This document shows, piece by piece, positions 22,195-33,991 of a stretch of 64,000 nt of DNA. Both the position numbers and the translations under genes were made by a program. A model generated the notes under the pieces. That model had not been told where the DNA came from, ran no database searches, and saw only the letters and a list, made by a program, of their open reading frames with translations. The stretch's first letter is position 1. The number at the start of each line of letters is the position of its first letter. Source of the DNA: Aurifilum marmelostoma (taxonomy: Eukaryota > Ascomycota > Sordariomycetes > Diaporthales > Cryphonectriaceae). The stretch is taken from positions 124,001 through 188,000 of the forward strand of contig JAMXSV010000018.1 of the NCBI GenBank assembly GCA_027559495.1, given 5' to 3'.

Positions 22195-24018
22195 TCAGTC
22201 TGCGCGGCGCTTTCCCTTGCCAGACTCATTGTGGAAAGCAGCTGGAGCCACATTGTTGTCCATCGCAGTGTGTTCTCCCACCTGCTCCTGGTTAGTATCC
22301 AGAGGGCTGTGCATTGTGGGCTGCACATGATGCTCATTGTGGGCACTGTTGGCAGTGGCGTCAGTCTGAGCCAGGGAGTGGCTCGATGTAGCCTGGTGCA
22401 GAAGGTGCTCCATTGAGGTCTCCCTGCCTCGAGCCCGAGGCGCAAAAACTTGGCGTGTGTCACCCTCTTGTCCATGCTGCCCGTGGTGCAGGCTGGGCTG
22501 TCGAGACAGGGCACCGCCGTCGGAGCTCTCGTGGTCAGGTGTGACGGGCAGAGGCTTGCTTTGGTCCAAGCGGTTAGCACGGCCAAGACGATTTCCATGG
22601 GTGCTGGCGCGTGCAGCTCCGAGGTCAAGCTGGGAGATGGCCGAGGGGCGCAGTGGGAACCGCCTCGAAGGGATAGGCCGCGGAGGCAGCAGTGACACCT
22701 CAACAGGGAAACCCAATTGTGCCTGTGGAGCAAACATCCTGTCCGAGACCAAGACTCTGTGACCGCCAGCTGCACTGTTGCGGCCGAACTCCTCCAGCTC
22801 ATACTCCTTAGGCTGAGATGCGTGGGGGGACTGACCGTGGTGGCGGAAGCGGCGCCCCGTGTAGTCAAACTTGAGGGCAAACGGGAAGCACTTGTCTCGT
22901 GTGCGGAGGATGCACGCCAGGATACAGGCACTGCACAGCAGGAGGGCGACGCTCAAGGTGGCCCAGGCGATGTTGATGGGGGTGGGGCCGATGCTGCCGT
23001 TGTTCTCTCTGGCGACCATCAGGGTGGTGACGACGACCAGAGCGACCATGCTGAAACCGAAGATGCAGAGTACGACAAGAAAAATGACGAACATCATTGT
23101 GCTCGCCCGCTCGAGGAGTCCGGGCTCATCATGGACCTCCTGCTGCTGTTGTCTGTGCCGGTAGCGGGTGTTGCGCATGTAGCCTGGTCCGTTGCGCGGG
23201 AGTATGTAAGGTCGCACACCAGCAGCTTCAGCTGGAGGCGCATAGGCACCACCAGCCCGGCTCGTGATGCCAGATGGTCCAATGCGGGTGGCGGCAAGAC
23301 CTGACTGAGGATTCCCGGCGGGGGGAAATGGAGTCAGCGGGCGGCGCAGAACACGAGAGCGCGACGTAGTGTCGGCAGCTGACATGAACCTGACGGCTCC
23401 GTGACGTATCAACTCGGGCGGCGCGAGTCCGCAGCCCAAGATCTCGAAGGAGCTGGGTCGGCGTTCCAGCTCAGGGACCTGTGGATCGATGGTCTGTTCA
23501 TCTGAGTCTCGAGATTGATCAGAACCATCTTGGGCTGAGGGGTGGGTTGGCTTCAGCTGGGACTGCTGCACGTTGTGGTGCTTCTGTTGGATTCCAGACC
23601 CATCTCGGACGGCAGGCGCTGCAGGCTGAGAAACCTGTCGCTGCTGCAGAGCGGTGTGCTCCTCAGGCTCAACAAGCGGGATGGACTGCTGAGGCTTCTG
23701 TTGCTGATTCGCAGAGGCAGATTTGGATGGATTGATGTTATTGTTGCCAATTGAGACAGACATCGTGAAGAACGGACCAGGCTGCTCATGAAGGCTGAGC
23801 ACCTCAGCCACGAGGGCAGGGCCCATACGACGATTGACAATGGGCTGCTGGTGGGCTTGGACCTCGACGGCAGACATCTCAGCAGAGGACATGTCAGAGA
23901 CTGACATGTTGTGCTCCTCGTCGTTGGCTGTGACAGATCCAGCTGGGGAACTCATGGGTGACACAGGCTGGGCTGCCTCGTGGGCCTGAACAGGTTGCTG
24001 AGTGCTTGGTGAAGACAT
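22195..24018 (-). CDS. Hypothetical membrane protein with two transmembrane segments
   Basis: 607 aa from the ATG at 24018 (MSSPSTQQPVQ). The frame stays open upstream, but a clear donor (CAG|GTAAGT near 24141) and an acceptor (TTTTCCAG near 24029) indicate a 5' UTR intron ending just before this ATG. The N-terminal half is Ser/Gln/Pro-rich and presumably cytosolic. Two hydrophobic helices lie at about residues 308-335 (MMFVIFLVVLCIFGFSMVAL) and 347-372 (WATLSVALLLCSACILACIL), joined by a short loop with a possible glycosylation site (NNGS). The C-terminal half is again disordered and basic at its end (GKGKRRAD). No family recognised. Confidence 0.7.
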   Translation of the reverse strand: MSSPSTQQPVQAHEAAQPVSPMSSPAGSVTANDEEHNMSVSDMSSAEMSAVEVQAHQQPIVNRRMGPALVAEVLSLHEQPGPFFTMSVSIGNNNINPSKSASANQQQKPQQSIPLVEPEEHTALQQRQVSQPAAPAVRDGSGIQQKHHNVQQSQLKPTHPSAQDGSDQSRDSDEQTIDPQVPELERRPSSFEILGCGLAPPELIRHGAVRFMSAADTTSRSRVLRRPLTPFPPAGNPQSGLAATRIGPSGITSRAGGAYAPPAEAAGVRPYILPRNGPGYMRNTRYRHRQQQQEVHDEPGLLERASTMMFVIFLVVLCIFGFSMVALVVVTTLMVARENNGSIGPTPINIAWATLSVALLLCSACILACILRTRDKCFPFALKFDYTGRRFRHHGQSPHASQPKEYELEEFGRNSAAGGHRVLVSDRMFAPQAQLGFPVEVSLLPPRPIPSRRFPLRPSAISQLDLGAARASTHGNRLGRANRLDQSKPLPVTPDHESSDGGALSRQPSLHHGQHGQEGDTRQVFAPRARGRETSMEHLLHQATSSHSLAQTDATANSAHNEHHVQPTMHSPLDTNQEQVGEHTAMDNNVAPAAFHNESGKGKRRAD

Positions 24019-25621
24019 CTTGGTTCTGGAAAAGTCCATCCTCATGGTCAGTGAGTGTTGGGCACCAAGACCATGAACAACCCACAGACAGAAGGAAGAG
24101 ATGGATGAGAGAAAGGATGGAAAAGAAAGGAAGAGACTTACCTGGATGAAGGGCTGGCTCGATTGAGATGCTGTTGGACCATTAAGGCAAGGCAAGCCAT
24201 ATGACGCAGCAGGATTTGCTTCACTGGACCAAAGTCTCGAATCTGAGAACTTTTGGGTGATAGAAAAGTCTTGCCAACAGCACGTGAATTTGAAATTGTT
24301 TGTGCAGAGAGGGTGCAAGTAGGTAGGTGGTGGTATCAAACGCGCTGGACGCGTTCACGCGTGTGAAGCACTTGAGGGGTGATGGGAGGGGCTGGGAGAA
24401 AACAAAGATCCAGCTGGTCTGGATTGATTGATAAGACGAAAAAGAGGACCTCTAGCAGTGCTGGACCTTTCAGGGAGGGTTGAGGCCTTGGTCAGAACGG
24501 AATGAAGAAGACAGACCCGCGCGGGGGTGTTGGGGATGATGGCATAGTTTTGAGAGGTCAAGACGCTACACTCACAGTGTGATGAGCTTGGTGTTTCTTG
24601 AAGGCACTAGAGTTAAGATACGTGCTCTCTGGTTTGGAGAACTACCCCAGTCTTGGAGGCTGGGAGAATTCTGCGATGGTGTTCTTGAAGGAGGAGGAAG
24701 ATCTGGGAGAGAAGAGAAGAGGCACGAGGTGGGGATAGAAGCTGGCTTTGGACGAGAGAAGATGAGAGGGGTCAGGGTGTATTGAGATGTGCAGGATACA
24801 GAGCTGCTGGCTCCAGTGTCTAGGTTTCAAGCAGCCAGGTGTATGTCAACAATATCTCGTCTGAAGTCCTGGACTGGATATTGCCATTGGCCTGTATACG
24901 TGTTCAGCATGGCGGGAGTGCACATACACACACACAGGAGCTGCACCGAGCGCTATAGATTTTACCTCATCGTGACCTCATTAGAGCCACCTGCCATTCC
25001 ATCTATGGTGAGAGCATGTCTCCATGGCTGCAGATGCTCCCTCTCTCCTTTTTCCCCCTCAAATTGATGACTCTATTCCCAGATTTATATCCCACATCAG
25101 AAGCAACGTCTGTCAGAAGGAGAGTGGCTCTGCATCAATGTAATGGTATAAGCATGTGCATACTAACAAAGATGTTCTGAATCTAAAGCAATTATGCTAA
25201 TTGGAAGCATCTTTGTGGTAGAACTAATCTGGGTATGCATCGACGACTTAGGGGTGATTTCGATAATTCAATATCATACTGTGAGTACGTGGTACACCAC
25301 ATAGTAGTGATCCCCCACCCTGGGCACTTACACACAAGGGTGTCTGCAGGGAATACTGACAGGGATTAGCGCTGCACTTTCAAGGGGCATCCACTGTAGC
25401 TGATAGTAAGCCATGCTCACAGGGGGCTTCTAGCTACTAACAGTCACTACGTCATTAGCGTCTATCAGTGAGGCTATCAGTACCTTCCAACAACAACTCT
25501 AGTTGGAGCGCCTGTCTGCCTCCCCTCACTTAATTTACTCCCTTCTTCTGCAGACTTTGAACCCCCAGGACACCATACTGGTCATGTCGCACCCCATGAT
25601 ATTAGCCAGTCTATTATTGAT
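24019..25621. promoter_or_regulatory. Divergent region with 5' UTR intron of the two-TM gene
   Basis: 1.6 kb. The part nearest 24019 holds the predicted 5' UTR exon and intron of the minus-strand gene (intron ~24029-24141). The rest is AT-richer and holds no recognisable gene. Confidence 0.4.
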
Positions 25622-28034
25622 ATGAGGCCCCTCGTCTCCTTTGTGCGAGGGCAGCCCTCATGCCTCCGGATTCGCCCGTCCAACCTGACACTTCCGAGAT
25701 GCTCTGATCCGGCTGCGCACCCGGTCTTCCCGAGGAGATGGAGCTCCGAGTTCTCGGATTGCCAGAGTACATGGCAGTGGCAACGTCTACAACAGCAGCC
25801 GCAGCAGAAAAGGCAACATCAAGAACCATGCCGGCCGCAGAGACAATATCAGTGGCGTTGGCACGGGAGTGGTTCGCGACAACAAGATGGAGGAGCCGGC
25901 TCGCGGCACATGCCGCCCCTCCTAGCTGCCTCCAGCACCGCCGCCGCCCTGGGTACAGCTGCCTTTGTCGAGATCTCCGAGGATGCGGACGCGAAGGACG
26001 GAGAGACGGGAGAGAGGCGCATGCTCGAGGCGTCCCGCGCAGAGATCTCCAAAGAGCTCGATCCCAACGACAGGGGGCTCTCACGCCTGCGCCATAAGAT
26101 CATTTTGTTCCTGGATCTCTACATATGGGAGCCCCTCTGCACCGGGGTCCGCCTCCTGCACCTTGCCGTCATATTCGTGCCAGTTCTCCTCGCCGTTCCC
26201 GTCATGTGGCTCGGTAGGCGACAAAAGGACCGTGACAATGAGAGGACAGGCACCTTGTTATGGTACAATTTCCTCGTCAAGAGCATGGAGTGGGCTGGCC
26301 CGGCTTTCATCAAGGTGCGTACAACGAGAGACCAAGAATACTTGGTCCCCAACATGCTCCAGTAGCTAATGTGGCTTGCCGTCAACAACAACAGTTGGGT
26401 CAGTGGGCCGCCTCACGTTCCGATATATTCCCGACCGAGATGTGCGACATCATGTCCAAGTTACACTCCAATGCGCCAGCGCACTCCTTACATGCCACGA
26501 GGCGCATTGTGCAGGCCGCATTTGGCGGGAGGGCCTTTGAAGACATCTTTGACGAGTTCGACGAGAAGCCTCTTGGCGTTGGAGCCATTGCCCAGGTGTA
26601 CAAAGCCAAGTTGAAGCCAGATTTGGCCGTGCCAGGAGATGTCGACCTCCAGGATGACGGATCACAAGGCATCCTGCGCCATAACATGACCAGGGTAACC
26701 AAGAACGTGGGCACAGTTTTGAAGAGCACGCCCAAGCGGGTACCTTCCTCGTATGTCGCCGTGAAGGTCCTACATCCTGGTGTCGAGCGCACTGTCCGCC
26801 GGGACTTGCGCATCATGGGCTTCTTTGCGTCCCTCCTGAACGCCATACCAACCATTGAGTGGCTCTCGCTACCCGACGAGGTCGGCCAGTTCGGCGAGAT
26901 GATGAAGCTGCAGCTGGACATGCGCATCGAGGCTGCCAACCTAGCCATCTTCCGCAAGAACTTCAAGAACCGCCCCACAGCCTGGTTCCCATTCCCATAT
27001 TCAGAATTCACCACGCGCAACGTCCTGGTGGAAGAGTTCGCCCAGGGCATCCCGCTGGCTGACTTCATGGAAAATGGGGCCGGTGTGTTCCAGCAGGATA
27101 TTGCATCTGGGGGTCTGGACGCCTTCCTCCGCATGTTGTTGCTGGACAACTTTGTCCACGCGGATCTGCACCCGGGAAACATCATGGTGCGCTTCTACGA
27201 GTCCGCGAGACCTGATCTACCCGTGTCGCTCCATCTGCGTCATCAGGACGACGAGGAGCAGGCACATCCCCCGGGCCAGAACGATGTCACAGAGCAGGTC
27301 TTGGCGAGGCTGCGGCCGTTCCGCCACGGAAAAGATCCCCAGGCGTGGAACAAAGAGCTGGCCAGGCTCGACCGAGAGGGTTACCGTCCACAGCTGATCT
27401 TCATCGATACGGGCCTTGTTACGGAGCTGAATGAGACGAATCGTCGCAACTTTCTGGACCTCTTCCGTGCCGTTGCCGAGTTCGACGGCTACAAGGCTGG
27501 TCACCTGATGTGTGAGCGCTGCCGTCAGCCCGAGGCTGTCATCGACAAAGAAGTATTCGCCCTGAAGATGCAGCATCTGGTGCTCAGCGTCAAGAGCCGC
27601 ACCCTGGCCCTGGGCAACGTCAAGATCGGCGATATCCTGCAGGAGGTCCTCGGCATGGTACGCAGCCATCACGTCCGGCTGGAGGGCGACTTTGTCAATG
27701 TTGTCATCAGCATCCTGCTTCTAGAGGGTATTGGACGGAATCTCGACCCCGATATGGACCTTCTCAGCAGCAGCCTGCCGATTCTGCGGCAGCTGAGTGC
27801 TCAACAGGGCAAAGGTATGGCACAGCAGGGTGACTTCAGCATGCTCATGGTGTGGTTGGGCCTAGAGACGAGGAGATTCCTCCAGATAAGTTTCGAAGAT
27901 GTGAGTTCTCATCCTTGCTTTTGATCTACGCTCGGATATGATTCTTTTGAGGGATCAAAAGAGCTAATACTCTGTCTACTACTATCTAGGTTGAGAGATG
28001 TGTGAAGTACGATCTCCTCTCACCGAATGTCTGA
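25622..28034 (+). CDS. ABC1/UbiB-family atypical kinase, ADCK2-like
   Basis: Three exons: 25622-26314, 26395-27900 and 27990-28034, giving 747 aa. The Arg-rich N-terminus suggests mitochondrial import, and a hydrophobic segment (LHLAVIFVPVLLAVPVMWLG) lies before the kinase fold. The ABC1 landmarks are present: the KxGQ motif at the first splice junction (IK|LGQWAASRSDIFP, ~231-234), the Ala-containing nucleotide loop LGVGAIAQVYKA, Lys in YVAVKVLHPGV, HADLHPGN (from ~486) and the metal-binding IDTG. Within the superfamily the insertions and the phrase WAGPAFIKLGQWAASR resemble ADCK2, implicated in mitochondrial lipid and coenzyme Q homeostasis. The last exon adds only 14 residues. Confidence 0.88.
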
Positions 28035-29960
28035 GCACGCAATGGACACGTGTTCTGGATCTTGTGAATGTTTTGTATCATAGAATATATATAATGTCAA
28101 AGTATAGGTTGGCATGAGTGGCGCACGGTGTTTCTCCAACGAAGATATCCACTTCAGAAGGAGGATGGAGGGCAGGGGCGCATTCTGGGGCTTTACATAG
28201 ACGGACAGATATGGCAGACGAGGCATGTCTGAAAGGTGGCTCCTTTGTAGACAGTCAAATCAATAATGACCTTGATGAGGATATTGAGCTGAGGGCTGCA
28301 ATATGCAGCGCAATACTGGTGCTCTTGTGGATTACAGGCTGAAGTGCTGTCATCAAATGCCAGTCATGACGGTATTAGGTCTTGTGAATCCTGCCTGTGC
28401 AGTATATGTGTATATATGTAATACCTATATATATACATACATATGGGGACAATCCTTCTGTTCGAAAGGAACATCAGATTCGAAAAAGAGCTAAATACAA
28501 TAGAGCTTGCACAAATCAGCTCTCAACCCACTCCTATCAAACCTATTGTAAGACAGGGTCCGCATCTGATGACTGAGACATTACTGCAGTGGAGAAATAT
28601 ACTGACAGAGTGGACATGTATGAGCTGGGGCTTACTTATATGTTAATTACTGCATATCAAATGACTGCGGGCCTAGTCTCCTATCAAGACGGTCACCTTC
28701 TATGAGGCCCTGCTCGAGAAGTGTAACTCCTCTCTCCTTAGAGCCTCTCTTCGCTTATAGGAATAACGGTATATTTATATGAAGGGATTGCATGTTTCGT
28801 TTTCTCATAGCAGAGTTGTCTAGAGATCTGCAAGGTGATAATAGAGGTTACAACCCTATAATTATCCTAAACATAGGGTGCAATTTTAACAATATATCGT
28901 TCTGTACTAGAGAAAGTAGAATGGTTGCTTCCTTGTATTCCGAAAAGGATGTATTGAGAGTCTAGGGACCCCAACAAAGCAGTGACCAAGCCCAGTATAC
29001 CACTCCGTTGTAGTGTTGTCAATTCTAGTGATGTCTCCCCACAGACACACCTACCTGGGAGCACTCTTGGCCATGAGCACACCCTTGAGAAGAGCGTTCA
29101 TTGCTATCAAAAGATAATGAAATAAGAGGCAAGTGTAATTTCTAGATGATCCAAGCTCCTGACTAGATACGTCCCTAGGCGTATAAATCACACACCAGGT
29201 TCTACATTTTGCTCAGAAGTCAGATTGGCTTAAATCAAAAGGTGAAATATACCAAGAAACACATAGCTTTTGCATCTATAGAAATTTGCAAGGAGAAGGC
29301 AATATCTAGGCCTCTAGAGCATTGCTGTGATGAAGCACACAAGCTCCCTAATCCATGCAATGAGCAGTCATTCTCAAGTAAACCTGAACTGTGTTTTCGG
29401 GAGAGAAGGGAAATCCTCAGAGGAGCAGACAGACTTATCACTTGGTAAGTTCAGACTAACATATCCCTATTCCGGTCACAGCAGCAGGAGATAAATTGAT
29501 TCTCTTCTTGTATGCAGATGCCGGAATCACCTTTTATGGGCTCCGATGCACAACAGCCATGCCGTTACTCTTCTAACAACTCTAGGCTCAGTTATTCGAG
29601 GGCTAGGTTGCCGAAATGAAAGAGCATCGTCAGATCAAATAGCTCTCCACAAGAGTCAAAGTAGTCCTGTCGTGATGCCCAGCCCACCCCCCAGGGCCCT
29701 CCTCTCTCGACTCCATTGCAACAGATACACCTCGACACTAACAAACATCTCCAACCCCTTACTTCTGGGTGTGAACCTTTTTCCTGGACTGGTTGCCACA
29801 CCAACTCTCCACAGACACGCATCAGTAGCAGAAGCAGCAGCTCTTTGCTCACTGCCCCCAACCTGACCCAAAACACAACAGCAAAGTGTGTCCCTTGACA
29901 GCAGCATCCCATATCTCCATCACAGACTTTCCCCTCCCTTTTCAAACCTCCTCATCAGAC
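28035..29960. other. Gene-poor AT-rich stretch
   Basis: 1.9 kb, visibly more AT-rich than its flanks, with many TA steps (for example ATATATGTAATACC near 28411) and only short frames. No transposase, reverse transcriptase or terminal repeat seen. It could be an old mutated repeat. The last ~300 bp are CT-rich and are probably the leader of the next gene. Confidence 0.4.
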
Positions 29961-30104
29961 ATGTCTGACCCTCCTTCAGCTGACTTGGAAGCCAAGGCTG
30001 CAACGCTCAAGGCAAAGTGGCTGTTGTCTCGACAGAAGGGCACACCAGCTGCAGCACCTGCCACCCCTTCCCCCCTGCACCCAAGAGCAACATGCAGGGT
30101 GCTT

Positions 30105-30135
<31 letters not shown>

Positions 30136-31845
30136 TGCTGCTGCTGCCGCTGCCTGTGCCAGAGTTCCCTCCAAAGACCCTCAGACCGGAACAGCAGGCT
30201 CATCTGGCGGACAGCAGAAGCCATCTGCTGCTACTGATACTGCTGTCAACCAAGAACAGGGACAGAAACAGAGCACCAAGAGTACCATGCCCGACAAGCA
30301 GCCGAAAGCTGCAGAGCTACCTGTGCTCCAGAAACTGCCCCCGAAGCCGGCCAAGCCAGTCCTCGTTGACAAAGCACCACGAAAGGGCCAGGGCAAAGGA
30401 AGATCCTCGCAGAATGGCTTGGCCGTGACCCCATCCGCAAGCAGTGGTGGAATAACTGAGAGTGCAACGACCAGCAAGACAGCCACAGGCCCAAAGAAAG
30501 CCAAACACGCGTGGATCAAACCTAAACAGCGAGAACCACGTACTGAGAGCATCATAGGCACCGCGCCCACCGGCGTGACGAACCCAGGAGACGCGTCCTA
30601 CGTGCAGACAAAGTCCACACACAAATCGAAGCAGAAGCAATCTGCTCCCCTGTCTCAAAAGACCCCTCTCGCTATGGAAAAGAAGCCAGACTCGTCCCAA
30701 GCCGGGTCTTCGTCGATCCTCAAGCCAATGGCTGCTCCTTTCTCAGCTTCGAAGCAGGCGGACAAGCCAAGCCAGACCTCCCGACCCACAACCTCCTCCT
30801 CTCAAGCCGGTCAACCCACTACTGCCCAAGTCAGCAAGGAGCAGCGCGGAGATCGCCCCAAGCTACGGCCAGACGTCCGTGCCATCGAGGAACTGATCAG
30901 AAAGGAGGGAAAGGTCGCCGTGCAGGGAGGACCAGCCACCAAATCCACGCCTTGGACTTCTTCTCCCTGGCCTGCACGCCTGCCCAGCCCCTTGCGCTCT
31001 GAACCCTCGGGCCTCCACACTGACCGTCATAACAAGCGCTCTCAGCTAGACCAGATTGTCGCCCACGATCATGATCTGAGAGACTGGCTTGAGTTTACCG
31101 GGTTCGTCTGGATCCTCATCCTTGAAGATACACATTATGCTCAAGAGAGATACTGACCCTGAGACCCTGTTCGCCAGCTGGAACGACCCCGAGTTCCGAT
31201 ACCATGAACTACGGCGCCAGCGCCGCCTGGCCGAGATCGATCGAGAGAGAGCCGAGCTCGAGGACGAGGGACGCCGTGACAACAAGATCCGGTGTGAACG
31301 CGCCGCGGCGGGGCAGACAACACAGCTTCCGAGCTGGCAGTCGTCGGCCCCCTCACGCCCGCACCGATTCGACTTTGGCGAGCGTAATGCTGGCCGCGAG
31401 CTCTTCAGTCCCAGCAACGAGAGGCGCGGGCCCCACCAGTCGGACAAGGTCTCTGGGTTGAAGCGCGGCCATGACGACGACGAGGTTTGGGATGGAGGCC
31501 CTCGTAAGGTGTTTCGAGCCGACAACGCCAGCAGGGGAGGAGGCAATTCGAGTGGTAACCGCCGAGGATCGTCGACTCATAACCAGCGGGGACGCGGCGG
31601 AGGATCCCGTTCCTACAAGACTGGTAAGCATGAGACCTATTCTGAACTCGAGCCTCTCAAAGGATGGACAGGTGGAGTTGATTAATTTTCTTTTTCTTTT
31701 TCTCTCTCTCTCTCTCACAGGCCGTGGCTCATACATCCACACGACCTCACCCACTGGAGCTGAGAGCCCTCGACCCAGTATGCGTAACCCTGACCCTGCC
31801 GACAACGGCACGGAGAAAGCCAGTGGTCCCAAGCTCAAGCACTGA
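29961..31845 (+). CDS. Low-complexity conserved fungal protein, function unknown (one-base frame break)
   Basis: Three exons: 29961-31101, 31178-31623 and 31721-31845, about 570 aa. It starts MSDPPSADLEAKAATLKAKW. An Ala tract encoded by GCT/GCC repeats, a long Lys/Pro/Ser-rich disordered region, then a short conserved-looking block (DVRAIEELIRKEGKVAV, RSQLDQIVAHDHDLRDWL, EFTGWNDPEFRYHELRRQRR, LAEIDRERAELE) and an RGG-like Arg/Gly-rich C-terminus. The start and Ala tract are in different frames unless the C6 run at 30070-30075 is read as C7. Intron 1 has an unusual GTTCGT donor but a good CTGAC branch point and gives a sensible junction (FTGWND). The RGG-like tail suggests RNA binding, which is inference. 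Confidence 0.6.
30101..30152 (+). repeat. CTG/GCT trinucleotide repeat in coding sequence
   Basis: Nearly pure GCT/CTG run with a few GCC/TCT interruptions. It reads poly-Ala in the frame of the downstream protein and poly-Leu in the frame of the upstream start. A length-variable site. Confidence 0.85.
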
Positions 31846-31935
31846 GAAGGTCTCGCAAGCTCCGAGAACTCCCTGTTGCGGTGTGCTCGCTACCCATCTC
31901 AACCCGACTGCAGAGCTTTCGGTCCTCGAGATCCG

Positions 31936-31960
31936 AAAAAAAAAAAAAAAAGGGGGGGGG
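31936..31960. repeat. A16-G9 homopolymer block
   Basis: Sixteen A followed by nine G, 90 bp past the stop of the low-complexity gene, within its 3' region. Confidence 0.85.
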
Positions 31961-32137
31961 CACACGCTATGGGTTTCCCACTCCCTCCCTGACACAGAAG
32001 AGCATTATGTGGAGAGTTTCCTCCGCATTATCACGGCCTTTCTAAAACTGGTCCACGAAAACTCATCCAGGTAGAGCAGTATATTTGAGAGAGGGAAATG
32101 AGGTTGCCACGTCTATGGGGCAGTGGCATGATACTAC

Positions 32138-33991
32138 TCAAGCCGGCGGGAGAAAAGAGGCGAATAGAACTCCCTGTATACAAGAATACATAACCATGAA
32201 TATCACGAGCCCGGTCCCGAGCTGTCTCGTCTTCGGAGCCCTCAGGCACGCAGCGACCCACCAGTACCATGCTGGGTACCCGGACGAGATCCGAGTGATG
32301 ATCTGGACGTGATAAGATGTGAAGGCCATGATGACGAGCAGGACTTGTGTAGTGGCCATGGACTTTACGATCCGCTCCAGCCGGGAGGTGTCGATGCCCG
32401 GGCCGGCAATCTGTTTCTGGTGGGAGGAAGAGAGCCTCGACGCCTGAAAGAAGATGTCCTTGCCGCTCTTAGCCATGACGAAGAGCATGGGGGCAGCAAG
32501 CATAAATAGAGGGGCGTTGGACACGGTCCAGTACCGAAAGAGCCCGGTGTTCCTGATTTGGAGAATTATAATAAGCTTGTTGGTCGTGTCATGATGAACG
32601 ACGCACGAGCATCCGACTTACCAGTAGTGGCGCTGGACAAAGCTGTATATGCTGGGCAGGAGGCTCAGGCACCAAGGCCTAGCTTCGGCTCCAGCTGTGA
32701 CCAGGTCAACACAATACATCCTATATGCCAGATACTGAGGGATGATGGAGCCCGCAGCGACAATCACACCGGAGAGGCCGAAGACGGCCAGTTTCCTGAT
32801 ATGGTGGGGTGCAGTGCCCGGGCCGAGATCCTCGACGAGATCGTACAGGGTGCGGAGGAACTCAAAGGCAAAAGGGGCACCGTTGAGCAGGCCATTTGTG
32901 CGGAACGTAGTGGCCAGGCCAAAACTGACAGCGGCAAGCAGGGTCAGGGCATCACCTGCGATGGAGGAAGAGGAGACTCTTGATGACGATTCTGACCCTG
33001 ACCCGGACGCCGGGCCCGATAGTGTGCAGCTCCGAACCAGGAGGTACCAGCCGACAAAGGACAGGAGGGCGAAGGGACTCTCATTGTAGGGAGCAGACAG
33101 GAAGAGCCCGGCAGGAGACAGCACGTGAAGCAGCGCAGCGACAAGAGCCCATGTGGAGTCGGCCCAGACCTGCAGGCCGAGATGATAGAGGACCAGGACG
33201 GACAGGAGGTGGCAGGTGTGTGTGAATACGACGCCGAGCAGGGGCAGCAGATGAGCAGTGCTGCCCGCGAGCGAGGAGGAACCGAGGAGGCCAAGCGAGG
33301 TCAAGGCTAAGGAGGCGTGTCAGCAAGCATCAGGTAAGCGTCCGGAGGAGAGAGGGAAGGGAATGAGCAGAAAAAGGAGGAGGAGATGGTGGCGGTGGTG
33401 ATGGTGATGGTGATGATAATGGTGATGATAATGGTAGTGGTTGTAATATACGAGTAGGAGAAGAGGAGTCAAACTTGAGAGGAGACCCCCACTCAAAACT
33501 CTTAGCCTCACTCTCTTGCTCTCGTTCACTCATCCCATGGACTCTCATCCAAACACTCATCAAAGTCATTCTACACAGACACTCACTCACTCACTCACTC
33601 ACTCACTCACTCACTTACCTCGATTGAGAAGGGACATGCAGGTGGGGAGGGCGAGTCCGAAGGCCCACTCCTGCTCAAACAGATAGCCCCTCTCGGCAGC
33701 CTTGACGAAATAGATGGCATCCCACGATATCAGCCTGGTCACCAGAGGAGGAGCAGACCCGGTGCTGTTGGTGTTGGAGGTGAGACTGGATGCATCGAGG
33801 AGGAGGAGGCTCGCGGATGAGTCGTATGTCGGGCCGACCTGGCTGCCGGCAGCTATAGCCAGAAGGAGGACCTTCCACGCCACGAATACTGAGACCAGGA
33901 TCATTGTGCTGCTTCTGCTGCTGCTGTGGTGGCTGCCGGTGTCCTGCACCTGGCCAGCCCTGGACGACGAGGAGGAGGAGGGAGGGGCCAT
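32138..33991 (-). CDS. gpi18: GPI mannosyltransferase 2 (PIG-V/Gpi18)
   Basis: Three exons: 33991-33619, 33306-32622 and 32552-32138, giving 490 aa. This polytopic ER membrane enzyme adds the second mannose to the GPI anchor precursor from dolichol-phosphate-mannose. Near the N-terminus, SSRSSTMILVSVFVAWKVLL is the first membrane segment, followed by RLISWDAIYFVKAAERGY, the conserved W-D-A-x-x-F region of PIG-V with the catalytic Asp. FRTNGLLNG and LFRYWTVSNAPLFMLAAPML are further family-like blocks. The last segments are IFMVMYSCIQGVLFASFLPPA. Intron 1 is unusually long for this window (312 nt) and filled with simple repeats. Confidence 0.92.
33385..33440. repeat. GATGGT/GATAAT-type simple repeat in gpi18 intron 1
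   Basis: Imperfect trinucleotide-based repeat (GGTGATGGTGATGGTGATGA style) within the intron. Confidence 0.75.
33581..33615. repeat. (ACTC)n microsatellite at gpi18 intron 1 donor
   Basis: About nine ACTC units directly abutting the 5' splice site (GTAAGT on the minus strand). In the RNA it reads GAGT repeats beginning within the donor. Confidence 0.85.

Noticed and set aside
24029..24339. Upstream extension of the two-TM protein
   Set aside because: Contains a strong donor and acceptor pair, so it is better explained as a 5' UTR intron.
33385..33615. Possible CRISPR-like or minisatellite array
   Set aside because: Simple tri- and tetranucleotide repeats without spacers, inside a eukaryotic intron.
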